A stretch of 64,000 nt of DNA from contig BCGQ01000001.1 of NCBI GenBank assembly GCA_001599355.1, positions 1,491,135 to 1,555,134 of the forward strand. The letters are read 5' to 3'. Source of the stretch: Nakazawaea peltata (Eukaryota; Ascomycota; Pichiomycetes; Alaninales; Pachysolenaceae). The stretch's first letter is position 1; the number at the start of each line of letters is the position of its first letter. This document shows positions 27,740-40,794 of the stretch, in pieces. A model generated the notes under the pieces. That model searched no databases and was not told the origin of the DNA. It saw nothing but the letters and a program-made list of their open reading frames with translations. Position numbers and translations under genes: made by a program.

Positions 27740-29140
27740 GGGCTGTATAATTCGTACTTTGCTACCCTTTTGGCTCAATACGGCAATAAGTCAATGACCC
27801 TGTGGGGACGCCTTGAAGATGGGTATGATGGGGTAGGCGATGCTCAATTGATCATTTCTTTGATCTCTTAGGATCAAGATCATCCACATAGCAACTGTTG
27901 AGTATGCAGCAAAAAAGTGCAAAGTTAAAACCCGAACACCGTCATAATTGTTGAGAATGCATCTAGAAAGGGGAAATCAGTGTGCCAAGTGACAATCAGG
28001 TCCAGAGTTATTCTTATTTCCCGGCACTCTTTCGGACCCGTTGTCATCCAAATAATAAAGTTGGGCTGTAATTTATTCTGCATTTTCTATCTCTTTACTT
28101 TAATTCTGATATCATCACTTATCAAACCCATTTTGGTAAAATAAAAATAAACAAATATGTTGAACATCGATGGCCTAGATGGAGAGTTCCAAAACACCGA
28201 GTCACCGATCTAACACTAATGTGGCTATGGTCTGATTCTATTTATAGTGATATTCAAATTGTTTACTCTGATTTATGGAGATATTACCTTCATTGAATAA
28301 TATTGTATATTGCTCTCGTTAAAAGTTTGTAACTGAATGTAGCCAAGTCATTTGGAAGACTTCTAGAAAACAGAATAGGGGTTAAAGAGTGCTTAATTAC
28401 AGGTTAGAGGAGAGCTGATTCCATCCTATATGGGTCTCCGAGTGCTTGTTCATCCTAAGCACCCTATTTCTCAATTTATAATTTATATATTTGGTAGCAC
28501 TCTAACTGGTATCAACACCGACAGAGAAAAATAATAAAGGTGATCCCAATAGATCAGAAGTACAAAGAGTGCATTCAATACTAAAACACAGAATCAGCCC
28601 ATTTTCTGAGTATAGCTCCCAAATCTAATAACCACTGAATTACATATTTCATAGAATATGTATTTAGGATTCGTTAAGGGTTATTTTTAGATCAAATCTT
28701 CCCAAATCAGGTCAAGATCATCAGATCATATCCAAATCACTTACTAGCCACATACTGTAATTAAAATGACTCTGATCATATCCATTGGTGCATAAGTGTA
28801 AAGTATTAAAAATATCCTCGCAGAAAGTGAGACATTGATTTTATTGATCCAGAATTTCTAAATTAAAACTGCGCCTTAGATTGCTGACCACGTAAAGGAG
28901 GTGATGCTTCTAGGAAGAGGTGATATCACCGCAAATACCAATTCCCTGTATTTTCATTCCAATCTATGAGGCGAGAACTCGGAGTTATTATTCCCTACAG
29001 AGATTTTTATCCCTAATTGAGCCCAATTGGGGATAATTTTTTCCCTATTATTTACATAAAGGGTCTTTAATGACGAAATAGGTAAAAAATGAAGAAAAGT
29101 ATGAACCCGAAGGTGTTTCGATCTGTCATCTTGATCGTCC

Positions 29141-29167
29141 GAGCCTCGATTCCCTCGATCGAGGCTC
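29141..29167. repeat. Perfect 10-bp inverted repeat
   Basis: GAGCCTCGAT and ATCGAGGCTC flank a 7-base spacer. AGGTGTTTC occurs on both sides (near 29111 and 29170) as a direct repeat. A smaller GGTTTC/GAAACC hairpin follows at 29187-29208. Confidence 0.75.
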
Positions 29168-29460
29168 ATAGGTGTTTCCTCACACTGGTTTCCACTCTTC
29201 TAGAAACCGATCTGCACCCAGGGCTAAATTAAGAACAAAAAATTATAATTAGAAGGTTACATGTGACTGCATCTCACCTTAAAAGAATAAAACGTTACAA
29301 AGGAGTGAGAATCAGAGTGCCAAATTTTTATCCTTTGTGCATTGAAAGCTCTTGGTATTATTTCCTTTGTAATTTGCGCCTTTCGAGCCATAGCAGCGGC
29401 AACCTAATCTGCGGCACAGGTGCAAACGACCCAAAGACAGCTGACGCGCTGTAAGCTGCT

Positions 29461-29509
29461 AAGAGCAAGCAATCTCAAGGGGGTGTAGCCACTTGCTCTT
29501 GCCTTGAGA
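29461..29509. repeat. Interleaved inverted repeats (pseudoknot order)
   Basis: AAGAGCAAG (29461-29469) pairs with CTTGCTCTT (29492-29500). TCTCAAGG (29473-29480) pairs with CCTTGAGA (29502-29509). The order A-B-A'-B' would give an H-type pseudoknot if transcribed. A CTCAATTGAG palindrome follows at 29518-29527. Confidence 0.65.
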
Positions 29510-29793
29510 GAAAAGTACTCAATTGAGCTTTTCCTTTAAAGATTTTGTTTTCAAAATCAGAGGAACTAAGGGGGGAAACTTTACCTAAGAAAAGAGTCGT
29601 GGAACTACAACTAAGGCATAAATAACCACATAAATTGCTGATTATATCACTATATAGAATATAAGTGGAAACATTGGGTGGAAGCCTGAATCGATAGCTC
29701 CACCATCAATGCTTATCCTGGTGATCATCTGTGGACCTAAATAGACTAAAAAGAAAACTAAGCATCAATAACAACAAATAGACGTCTAAACGC

Positions 29794-30434
29794 TCATTTC
29801 TTGTCATACTTTGGATAGTATTTTTGGAAGAGGAAACCATCCAATACAACAAGTCCAGTGATGATAGCAGCGTGAGCACCTACAGCAGACTTGAAATGCT
29901 TGGCCTCCAAAATCCTACTTCTCTCTACAAAGCCAACATATGCGGCAGTTAAGGCACCAACACCAACCACTATTTGAGAAACAACGACAGGATTTTGCAC
30001 CTCCTTTTTGGAACGACTGGCAAAAGAGCCGGCAAAACTGACAACAGCAGATGATACTTTGTCAAAGTACTCCTTCAGAGCAACCTGTAATTTGGCAAAT
30101 TCATTCAGAGCTTCCTTCTCAGCCTTGTCCAATTTCTTCTCAGCCTTATCAATCAGGTCTTCAGCTCCCTTTTTCAACTTCTCAGCCTCTTCTGGAGAAA
30201 TGACATTTACATTTCCAGTAGGTTCAGAGGTCTTCTCGACACGAGGAACTTCTGGGACTTTAGACACATGAGCTGGTCCAGATGCAGCGGCTTCGGCGTA
30301 ACTAAAAACACGTCTTCGTTAGTAAACTCCAAATCTCTTGACATGAGCAAACATGAGCTTGCTCACTGATTAACAAAAAAGGGTCTCCCCAGACTTTGTG
30401 TGGGGAATCCATGACAAGTGAATACTTACGACAT
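29794..30434 (-). CDS. OM14: Mitochondrial outer membrane protein Om14, with an intron
   Basis: Spliced CDS: exon 1 30430-30434 (ATGTC) joined to exon 2 29794-30301, giving 170 residues starting MSYAEAAASGPAHVSK. The joined frame adds codons in phase to the long exon 2 frame, which by itself lacks an ATG in a suitable place. The protein has a Lys/Glu-rich amphipathic region (about 45-90), a QNPVVV motif (about 105), two to three hydrophobic segments, and the C-terminal KYYPKYDKK, closely like KKYYSRYDKK of yeast Om14. In baker's yeast Om14 sits in the outer membrane with porin and Om45 and acts as a receptor for cytosolic ribosomes. It is divergent from RPS2. Confidence 0.88.
30302..30429 (-). 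other. OM14 spliceosomal intron (128 bp)
   Basis: The 5' splice site is GTAAGT (30424-30429), the branch site TACTAAC (30318-30324), and the 3' site TTTTTAG with the intron ending at 30302. The first exon contributes only five coding bases, so codon 2 is split. All three signals are perfect yeast consensus. A CCCCACAC/GTGTGGGG-like pairing near the 5' end may shorten the folded distance. Confidence 0.9.
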
Positions 30435-30964
30435 TCTAAATGGGTTAATTCAATTTCTTGTAGTAATAGTAGTTGTCGTAGGTCAATTATCGAGAATATT
30501 ATCGACTAATAACCTGTTTAAAAAATTCAAGTATTCAACACTCGATGGCAATCTCTTTAAATTAATTTAAATGCAAGTAATTTTTGCTTTTTGTTTGTAA
30601 TTTTTGTGTGTGACAGCTTCCCCAAAATGAAATGATCTGATTTGATGCGTAGAGGATGGTACGGGTGGAAGGGTAAAAGGAAGAAGAGTGGGGGAGAGGA
30701 GGGGTGAAGGCGGTGGACAATTTATAGTCTATAGCTACAGCAACCATGACAAGAGAAGTAGTATTGCTAAGATGGCCGGAAGCAAAGTTAGAGGGGAGTA
30801 GTGAGGGGGGGCCCAATAAGGCGGCAGCATTGCGCAAAAGAGCAAGCAGATGAGCTTCGCGGGCGAAAAAGGGCGTCAAGCAAAAAGGCCCGGGGCTCGC
30901 GCACTGAACTGCAAAAGCAATCAAAGATAAGCAGGAACCCATAAGAGGAAGAAATTACATTAAA

Positions 30965-30972
30965 TGCACGAC
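30965..30972 (-). promoter_or_regulatory. GTCGTGCA motif between OM14 and RPS2
   Basis: TGCACGAC on the plus strand. It lies about 530 bp upstream of OM14 and 1.2 kb upstream of RPS2, without the CCCAA extension. Confidence 0.3.
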
Positions 30973-31955
30973 TTTTGCAATACGGTCGTGATTCGGATAC
31001 AAGTGAAATAATTTCAGGCCGTGGAAAAAAAAAAAGCAGGTGGGGGATGACGGAGTTACTGTGTAATGGGAGTCTCGTTAGGAGTCATCGATGAAGGGGC
31101 GTCTAAATTAGTTGTAGTGCTTGGTGTTGATTTGAGACACATCACGCGTTCTTCATTTACTCAGCCTGTCCTATCACCTGTGCAGTTGATTTGTGATACT
31201 GATATCCATGCTTCGAGCCTAAAATGTTCTTCTAAGTCTGTACATGAACAGAAATATGATCCCCCACCTTTGAATAACATCTAAGACCGTGCGTGCCTTC
31301 AAGCTGAAGTGTTGTGGCAATAAAAAAAAGAAACTCACGTTGTGGCAAAAAAGGGGGAACTAATGCAACGGATCGAGGGAAGTTTAGAACCGGTTGATCC
31401 ACCAGTCCATTACAGGTGCCGTGCAGGAAAGAATGCATCGAATTCCCTTCTGCAGGTAGAAAGATAGAGCGAATGGTCGGAATTTGCACCTCTGAAAGAG
31501 AGGCCTAACTTAAGTTATGAAAAAACAAAAGAAAAAAAGAAAAACAGTGCCTGTTATCAACGAACAAAATCTGTATTGTCTGCCTCTATATTTAACATTA
31601 AACTCTAAATTTCTGTTTTTACCATGCATTTTAGTTTTTAGCCTGAAGTGCCTTTGCATCGCCACATATTTACCAGATCTGGCTGAAAAAGAAACTCATC
31701 AGGTTCACTTGCCACACCGGTGAGGAGGTGTTTGATCTCATTTGTAAATAGAATCAACTTCAACAACCTTCATACGGAACTTGTGCTTCTGCAGATTCTT
31801 ACATCGCACTGCCTTGTAACATAGAAGCATGGAAGCTGAGGTCATCATCAACATTCACTTGCATTGTGCTTTTTTCGCTTCTTCGCAGCGCATGTGAGTT
31901 TTTTGGTGTTACGATGTAGATCACCGCTCATTGACAACCAAAAAATATAACCCCT

Positions 31956-31964
31956 TTAGGGTTT
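31956..31964 (+). promoter_or_regulatory. Tbf1-type site of RPS2
   Basis: TTAGGGTTT lies about 185 bp upstream of the RPS2 ATG. Tbf1 (core TTAGGG) is the ancestral driver of ribosomal protein genes in yeasts outside the Saccharomyces lineage, so the placement fits. Confidence 0.6.
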
Positions 31965-32147
31965 CAAGACCTAAGAGCACGAAACAAAAAAAAAAATTTA
32001 ACTCCCAAAAATTTTTTCATTTCAAAAGAATTTTTCTCTCCTTTTCACCTTTTGGTTTTAGAAAACATCAAGTTTATTGAACAACTCGTCGATTGAAACC
32101 CACCTCCCCCGGATTTCCACGCACATCCCGACGTATTATTAGTTACA

Positions 32148-32903
32148 ATGTCTGAACAAGCTCAATCTCAACAACAAGCTCCAAGAAGAGCCTTCGGTGG
32201 TAGAAGACCAAGAAGAAACCAAGGTGGTGAAGAAAAGGGATGGACCCCAGTCACCAAGTTAGGTAGATTAGTCAAGGCCGGTAAGATCACCACCATGGAG
32301 GAGATCTACTTGCACTCTTTGCCAGTCAAGGAATACCAAATCATTGACCAATTGTTGCCAGGTTTGTCTGACCAAGTCATGAAGATCAAGCCAGTCCAAA
32401 AGCAAACCAGAGCCGGTCAAAGAACCAGATTCAAGGCTATCGTTGTTATTGGTGACTCCAACGGTCACGTTGGTTTGGGTATCAAGACCGCTAAGGAAGT
32501 TGCTTCTGCCATCAGAGCCGCTATCATCATTGCTAAGTTGTCTGTTATCCCAATCAGAAGAGGTTACTGGGGTTCCAACTTGGGTGCTCCACACTCTTTG
32601 CCAGTTAAGGTCACCGGTAAGTGTGGTTCCGTTTCTGTTAGATTGATCCCAGCTCCAAGAGGTAAGGGTATCGTTGCCTCCCCAGCTGTCAAGAAGTTGA
32701 TGCAATTGGCTGGTGTTGAAGATGTTTATACTTCTTCTTCCGGTTCTACCAGAACTTTGGAGAACACTTTGAAGGCTGCCTTCGTTGCCATTGGTAACAC
32801 TTACGGTTTCTTGACTCCAAACTTGTGGGCCGAGTTCAAGTTGCCAGAATCTCCATTGGAAGTTTACGCCGACGAGGCTTTGGCTACCAAGAAGAGATAC
32901 TAA
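32148..32903 (+). CDS. RPS2: Small-subunit ribosomal protein uS5 (Rps2)
   Basis: A 251-residue ribosomal protein of the 40S decoding region, near full identity to yeast Rps2 over the S5 domains ([20 protein letters not shown] from about 89, then [11 protein letters not shown]). The N terminus is the usual basic Arg/Gly extension. Codon use is extreme, as in highly expressed genes: TTG for Leu, AGA for Arg, GGT for Gly, CCA for Pro, GCT or GCC for Ala, and not one CTG among its 251 codons, unlike neighbouring genes. No intron is needed. A Tbf1-type site precedes it and a 9-bp tandem repeat follows the stop. Confidence 0.98.
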   Translation: MSEQAQSQQQAPRRAFGGRRPRRNQGGEEKGWTPVTKLGRLVKAGKITTMEEIYLHSLPVKEYQIIDQLLPGLSDQVMKIKPVQKQTRAGQRTRFKAIVVIGDSNGHVGLGIKTAKEVASAIRAAIIIAKLSVIPIRRGYWGSNLGAPHSLPVKVTGKCGSVSVRLIPAPRGKGIVASPAVKKLMQLAGVEDVYTSSSGSTRTLENTLKAAFVAIGNTYGFLTPNLWAEFKLPESPLEVYADEALATKKRY

Positions 32904-33023
32904 ATTATTTAGTTTATTTAATAAATTAGTAATATGGGTTTCTTGATTAATATGTAGGATTATAGAGACTATAGAGACTTTTCGAGACTCGCAAAAATAG
33001 TCAATTCAATTTAATACTGCGAA

Positions 33024-33059
33024 ATATGTAAAATACGTAAAATACGTAAAATATGTAAA
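33024..33059. repeat. 9-bp tandem repeat downstream of RPS2
   Basis: Four copies of ATAYGTAAA. They contain TATGTA and TACGTA, the classic yeast 3'-end efficiency element TAYRTA, so the array may act in polyadenylation. Confidence 0.75.
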
Positions 33060-33164
33060 TATCCTCTACAAATAGTTAAAAAATCAAAAAGTCCTTCCCA
33101 TTGAAATGGAGTTGGACATCGCATCAGCACAAAACGATCTATTAATACTATACAGGCTCAGCAG

Positions 33165-34580
33165 CTAGTTGGCCTCTTGAGGAGGCGCTTGCTCCATCAC
33201 TTCGTCCTCCGGAACGGCAAAAGTACGTTGACTGGTTTGCAGTTGCAGAGCAGTCCATTTGTTATTGGCCTGGGCAACACGACCTTCCGGGTGCTTATAA
33301 GGACAGTTGACATTCATACAATTGATTCCAAAACGACAGTCCTCGTCGATTGGATGAGTGAAGTAACAGTTTGGTCTGGTACACAGGGAACCTTCACGAC
33401 ATAAGACAGGGCTTGTGGCATGTCTTCTTGGACATTTGTAATTGGTACAGTTAGCTCCATATTTACACTGTTCTAATGATTTCAGTTGTTGCAGCAGTTT
33501 CTCTTCATTAGAAGGAACATAACATGGTGAAGGATGAGCTTTTTGACATGTCTCATCAATACAGTTTTTGCCTGATTCACACCATTCAAAGTTACTAACT
33601 TGCAGATTCTTATTAGCAGGGGTTGGATGAGCAAATGGACATGTTTCTTTTTGACAAACAGCACCGAATTTACAAGCAGTTTGTTCTGGATTTTGTTGTG
33701 GTTGTTGCATACGTGGTGGTCCACGAACTGGAGCACCTCTTTGAGCATAAAATTGCAGTTGAACTTCCAGTTTATTGGCCTCTTTCAACTGTTTGATATT
33801 GGCTATCAGAGCGAATAAAGCATCATCTTCCCCAGGATGCAAATAGTTACATGTTCCTGGAGGATTTGGACAATTTGGATGAGCAAAACAAAGCTTGGTA
33901 GGATGAACAAAATGACAGTCTTTGTTAGTACAATATGGATGTTGACGACATCTTCCACTTGGTTTACGTTGGGTAAAGCCACCAGCGGCTCCTGGTTGTT
34001 TGGAATTAGCCATATTAAGAGCTTTTCTGAAATTCAGCTCATTTTTAGTGGCGAAATTGTTCTTCTTATGTCCCGTATTACCCTTTCCAATTCCACCATT
34101 ACCAAAACGGTTATTAGCACCATTAAAGGCTCTTGGGAATGAAGGCAGAGTAGATGCAGCGGTAGCTGTTATACCAAAAGCGGAGACAGGAGCTCCTGGA
34201 GCACCACCCTCCATTCCATTAGTCGCAGATTGATCAAAACCAACCTGTTTCTGAGGCTGTTGTTGCTGTTGTTGAGACTCTGAATCTTCCATCATAGCAT
34301 CGCTACCCCCTTGTACCTGCAGTTGTGGCAGCACACCACCACTTCTCAAATTTACCAACTCTGTAAAGATCCCATTAACGAATGCATCATCAATAGCACT
34401 ACCAAAAAGAGATGACATCTCATTTACAATCTCTGCTGGTGTCTTGTCATTATGAATTAAAAGTAAAATGAAGTCTGCGATATCGTTCGCGTCATCGGCC
34501 ACATTAGAGCCTGCTAACTTCGCCAAAATGTTAGCTTTTAACTGCTGTCCTACAGCGCTTTCTGGGTCGAATCCTGACAT
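33165..34580 (-). CDS. NAB2: Nuclear poly(A)-binding protein Nab2
   Basis: A 471-residue RNA-binding protein controlling poly(A) tail length and mRNA export. The N-terminal helical PWI-like fold (about 1-90; DIADFILLLIHND) matches the Mlp1-binding domain of Nab2. A Gln-rich stretch and a Gly/Asn/Arg-rich linker follow. The C-terminal half holds seven CCCH fingers of the C-x5-C-x4to6-C-x3-H type, the full Nab2 set, beginning CRQHPYCTNKDCHFVHP and ending CRFGINCMNVNCPYKHP. It converges on RPS2 with 261 bp between stops. Confidence 0.94.
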   Translation of the reverse strand: MSGFDPESAVGQQLKANILAKLAGSNVADDANDIADFILLLIHNDKTPAEIVNEMSSLFGSAIDDAFVNGIFTELVNLRSGGVLPQLQVQGGSDAMMEDSESQQQQQQPQKQVGFDQSATNGMEGGAPGAPVSAFGITATAASTLPSFPRAFNGANNRFGNGGIGKGNTGHKKNNFATKNELNFRKALNMANSKQPGAAGGFTQRKPSGRCRQHPYCTNKDCHFVHPTKLCFAHPNCPNPPGTCNYLHPGEDDALFALIANIKQLKEANKLEVQLQFYAQRGAPVRGPPRMQQPQQNPEQTACKFGAVCQKETCPFAHPTPANKNLQVSNFEWCESGKNCIDETCQKAHPSPCYVPSNEEKLLQQLKSLEQCKYGANCTNYKCPRRHATSPVLCREGSLCTRPNCYFTHPIDEDCRFGINCMNVNCPYKHPEGRVAQANNKWTALQLQTSQRTFAVPEDEVMEQAPPQEAN

Positions 34581-34803
34581 ATCTTGAAATCTCAGTCTTA
34601 GACCTCTTTATTCTTCAATTAACGCCTTCAAAGGATGATTTCTATCTTTTTTATGGCGATTTTTAATAGGAGAAAAAATTTCACGGTTGCCACGGGGAGA
34701 ATTACTCGATTAGGGAGGTTCCTAATTAGGAAGATAATATGACTACTTATTATGGAAATTACTGTAATAGGAATACTGGGGGATAACCCCCTTTGTTCAT
34801 TAA

Positions 34804-37800
34804 TTATAATTCAAAAGTCTCTTCGTTCACAAGACCGAATAAGAGACCTACTTGGTCCATTAAATTGTCGAGTTCTTCGGAGATATTATTTGTGACGAGC
34901 ACATAGGAGTAAAGCAATACCACATCGTCATTTTTGAGTACCATATCATGGTTACTAGAGCGGAAACTATTAAGTTTGGCAAGCATACGATCTTTGGAAT
35001 GTTCAATTGAGGCAGGTTTAGCAGGAACAGGGAATCCTAATGCCATTGCAGACGAGATCATATAAAATATCAAGAAAACTCTACTAGTTAATTCGTCTCT
35101 TTCGGCTTTAGTGTGAATAAGAGCTCTTTCTTCGTTAGCTGATAAGTATTTATCAACCTCGATCATATTATTCATGTTTTCGAAAGCATCTAAGATACGA
35201 CCTGTTGAGGCAAGAAGTTTAGAATAAATTTCTTTAGGGAATGAACCTTTTAAGCGTGGCTCTTTTGGAGACTGTTTCAATAAAAGAGCAAGATCCGCCA
35301 TGAAATGTTGCAAAGAAGTATCTTTAACACCATCAAGTACATTGCTGCATGATAATGGATCATAAGAATAACTCAATGGATCAGCATTCCAAATAATCCC
35401 CATTCTGAGCCATAAAATCGACAAACTCTTCCGAAGTCTAGACCTGGCACTATTTGGGAGGAATATCAATGTCATAATAACCGCAAATATGGCACCGATA
35501 CTGACACCAACGAAACGATGGAATGCAATTTCCCCAACAATAGGAACATCTCCACCTTCAGAACCATCTTCATCGTCATGTTGTGTCATACTATAAGAAT
35601 AAAGTGCTGTAAGATTGTAAGTTAAAAGAATAAATCTTCCAAATGCGTTCACTTCTGTCCAATTTAAGATGATATGGAACGATGGGATTGATATTAAGAA
35701 TCCTGCCATTGCCAAAGCAACCACATTTCCTTCGAAGATTCTCCAAACCACGTAAGCACCCACTGCACCCAAAAATGTACCTAGGAATCTCCAAGAAACC
35801 GTCATGTTTGTTCCTCCCAAAGACTTATTCATCACAATACAATAAGTCACGAGCACCCATTCACCCTTCCAGTCGATGAAGACAGGACGAGTTTCTGGCC
35901 AAAATGCCAATGATGCAATAATAAATGCTCCGACCCCAACTCTTATGCCAAATTGAACGTCGACACGACGGAAGATCCGGAGACTTTTCCAAAGACGATA
36001 ACCCCATGTATTGGTGGCCTGAACAGACCTTCCAGTTTGGGAACCAGTCCCAACTGCATTATTCCTCAATCCATGGAATTTTGCCAAAGCCGAGCTCATC
36101 GAGAATTTAGGGGTGTTTTGGTCACGTGACAGGGGCTCATAACCCCTCGGAGCTCCAGATGATGGAAATTGTTCACTATCACCATAGGGTGTATTCCAGT
36201 GGACTGAGTTCCAGAACTTCATCCAATGGTAAGAGCGAGTCTCTCGTTCCTGTGTTGACAGTAAAATATCCAAATATGAACGTAACTCTTTTGAAAATTG
36301 TGAAAGTAATGCCGAAAAATTTCCACAAGCAGCAGCTACTTCTTCTTGTTGGACCCTTGTATCGAAGTCGAGGTCATCTTGCTTGAATATGTCTTGACTA
36401 TAAAGCTTATCGACGGCTTTGGAGTGGTTTTTGTCAAATAATTCGGAGGATAACAGCAATGAGACCTTATATTGTTCGGCCTTGTTGAAGCCAGCAGAAC
36501 CAAATTTAACCCCCCGTAAAATTTGCTGCATTGTAAGCAGGAAAGATTTCATGGAAGGTCCAAGATGATATGCAAAGAGCTGGAAAAGCTCGACAGAATT
36601 AATCGCAATAATATTGTCATCTGCCTCTTCATCGGAGGACGAGTCTTCATCAGATGAATCATCTTCCCGAGCTCTTATTAAAGAGTGATGAGACGACAGA
36701 TGACTAGCAATAGTACGGATATCTACACTTTCTCCATCTAAATGATGATGAAGTCCATCATTGAGCAAAGACCAACCCATTTCAGCAGAAGATCTTAATC
36801 CTGCGAGATTTCTTGCCAATCTATTAGTGGTTGTAGAAAGAGCTGCGTATCTTTTATATTCCAGCTCTTTTCCAGTTACATATAGTTCATATTTAGCTTC
36901 TTCGAGAGATTTAGGTAAATTTGTAAGTGTCTTCTTCAATGCCAGTTCGAGCAGGACGAAATCAGGAGCTGTGACCGGTTCCCCCAGTAATAATTTATCT
37001 GGAATGAGCACTAACATTTGAGAAAGTACCGTAGCAGAATTAGCTAAATCTCGTCTTAAATTATCTACTGCATAAGTAGGCCAGAGGAAAAGGCACATGA
37101 ACATAGAGATAAGCACACCAAGCGACACGATCATGAACGTCGAATGGATCTTGGCAAATGGAATATTATTGGAGTTTAAACTTCCTTCTTTAACTACGAC
37201 AGAAATTACTGAGATGGCTGCCAACGAACAGGTGACATTGAAGTCTGGAGTGTTAACCTTTTGTTTATAGAAAGAGATGAAGCCAAGAGCAGTACTGGCA
37301 CCTAAAAGATTGACAGCTGAGCTCAACAAGTAGTCATCCTCCTCATAAAACACTGAAGCTAACAACATACAACAAATACTTACTAAGAAAGCGGCAGAGA
37401 TGGCTATAATTGCGTATCCCAGAGAACGGAACATGGATCCCTTAGTTCTGGCCGCATGGAAATAGACACAAGTAGTACATACGACATGTTTACTATCACT
37501 TTTACCGAGTAAATTACCAATAGGCACACAATATACAGCAAGAGAAGCTATTAAGTAGGTGAGAGAGCATTTAAGGACGGCTTTTGCCGTTGGGGAACGC
37601 AAGTACAGAACCAGACTAGACCAAAATTGAGTTTTCGAACCCATTTGCAGTGAATTTGTACCATTTGAGAGCAATGGACGTGTCTCATCTAGTCTTTCCC
37701 TCGTCCCATCTCCTAAAGGCCCAGATTCCACGCGAGAGTCTTCCTCTGCGATGGCTTCTTCCTCCATTGCGTTCAAATGACCATTCAACCGAGTTCGGAG

Positions 37801-38016
37801 AGTATTGGAACTGCTTCCATAACCACCAGTAGCAACCGAAGGACGCCCCTCCTCGAATAATTTGAAGAATCGTTTGGCCTTTCTGCCGTCATCGGCCATG
37901 ATGACCGAAGTCTTACGGTGTAAAGTGGCCCGGAGATCCTGAATCTCACCAATTGAGATGTCTGCAGACCCACCCGGGTACGAATCTTGCAGCCGGGAAG
38001 TCTTTTGACTCGACAT
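34804..38016 (-). CDS. BRE4: Bre4-type multi-spanning membrane protein (FUSC / brefeldin A sensitivity family)
   Basis: A 1070-residue membrane protein. It shows two clusters of membrane segments, about residues 145-320 and 690-850, separated by a long hydrophilic region with an acidic Ser/Asp/Glu stretch (DDSSDEDSSSDEEADD). This is the duplicated layout of the fungal Bre4 family, related to aromatic-acid exporters (FUSC). The C-terminal segments after NMTVSWRFLGTFLGA are the most family-like part. Baker's-yeast Bre4 affects brefeldin A sensitivity and endocytic trafficking; the transported substrate is unknown. The frame opens nine codons earlier at TTG, so the ATG at 38016 (MSSQKTSRLQ) is chosen. 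It lies in tandem with PRP43. Confidence 0.8.
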   Translation of the reverse strand: MSSQKTSRLQDSYPGGSADISIGEIQDLRATLHRKTSVIMADDGRKAKRFFKLFEEGRPSVATGGYGSSSNTLRTRLNGHLNAMEEEAIAEEDSRVESGPLGDGTRERLDETRPLLSNGTNSLQMGSKTQFWSSLVLYLRSPTAKAVLKCSLTYLIASLAVYCVPIGNLLGKSDSKHVVCTTCVYFHAARTKGSMFRSLGYAIIAISAAFLVSICCMLLASVFYEEDDYLLSSAVNLLGASTALGFISFYKQKVNTPDFNVTCSLAAISVISVVVKEGSLNSNNIPFAKIHSTFMIVSLGVLISMFMCLFLWPTYAVDNLRRDLANSATVLSQMLVLIPDKLLLGEPVTAPDFVLLELALKKTLTNLPKSLEEAKYELYVTGKELEYKRYAALSTTTNRLARNLAGLRSSAEMGWSLLNDGLHHHLDGESVDIRTIASHLSSHHSLIRAREDDSSDEDSSSDEEADDNIIAINSVELFQLFAYHLGPSMKSFLLTMQQILRGVKFGSAGFNKAEQYKVSLLLSSELFDKNHSKAVDKLYSQDIFKQDDLDFDTRVQQEEVAAACGNFSALLSQFSKELRSYLDILLSTQERETRSYHWMKFWNSVHWNTPYGDSEQFPSSGAPRGYEPLSRDQNTPKFSMSSALAKFHGLRNNAVGTGSQTGRSVQATNTWGYRLWKSLRIFRRVDVQFGIRVGVGAFIIASLAFWPETRPVFIDWKGEWVLVTYCIVMNKSLGGTNMTVSWRFLGTFLGAVGAYVVWRIFEGNVVALAMAGFLISIPSFHIILNWTEVNAFGRFILLTYNLTALYSYSMTQHDDEDGSEGGDVPIVGEIAFHRFVGVSIGAIFAVIMTLIFLPNSARSRLRKSLSILWLRMGIIWNADPLSYSYDPLSCSNVLDGVKDTSLQHFMADLALLLKQSPKEPRLKGSFPKEIYSKLLASTGRILDAFENMNNMIEVDKYLSANEERALIHTKAERDELTSRVFLIFYMISSAMALGFPVPAKPASIEHSKDRMLAKLNSFRSSNHDMVLKNDDVVLLYSYVLVTNNISEELDNLMDQVGLLFGLVNEETFEL

Positions 38017-38171
38017 TGGCCCTGCGATGACTGAATAATCCAACTGAAACTACCCACGATGGACTTGAAGAGCCCTTTTTTAGTCTTGTGCATATTTTTT
38101 TTTCACACATATTCCACATATTATCTACAAAAAAGTCTGTTTTTCAAATCTTAATATGCTCTAAATCTATT

Positions 38172-40794
<2,623 letters not shown>

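Larger units (their letters stand above)
27092..29793. other. 2.7 kb gene-free region upstream of the unidentified regulator
   Basis: No open frame worth reporting occurs between 27100 and 28950, and the two short ones beyond look spurious. Recognisable items: direct repeats at 27609-27739, five AGAGTGC heptamers (28024-29320), GATCATATCCA twice (near 28722 and 28773), a perfect 10-bp inverted repeat at 29141-29167, and interleaved inverted repeats at 29461-29509. It probably includes a long promoter for the minus-strand gene ending at 25469 and the OM14 3' end. A structured noncoding RNA is possible but not shown. Confidence 0.5.
30435..32147. other. Divergent intergenic region between OM14 and RPS2
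   Basis: 1.7 kb without a convincing gene. It contains a GTCGTGCA element (30965), a Tbf1-type site near RPS2, several A-tracts (such as 31025 and 31987), and a T-rich stretch with AATTTTTT runs just before RPS2. The open frame across 30562-30942 on the minus strand is composition-driven and has no recognisable domain. Confidence 0.5.

Noticed and set aside
30562-30942. A 126-codon minus-strand frame between OM14 and RPS2
   Set aside because: No domain, biased composition, and a position inside a divergent promoter region.
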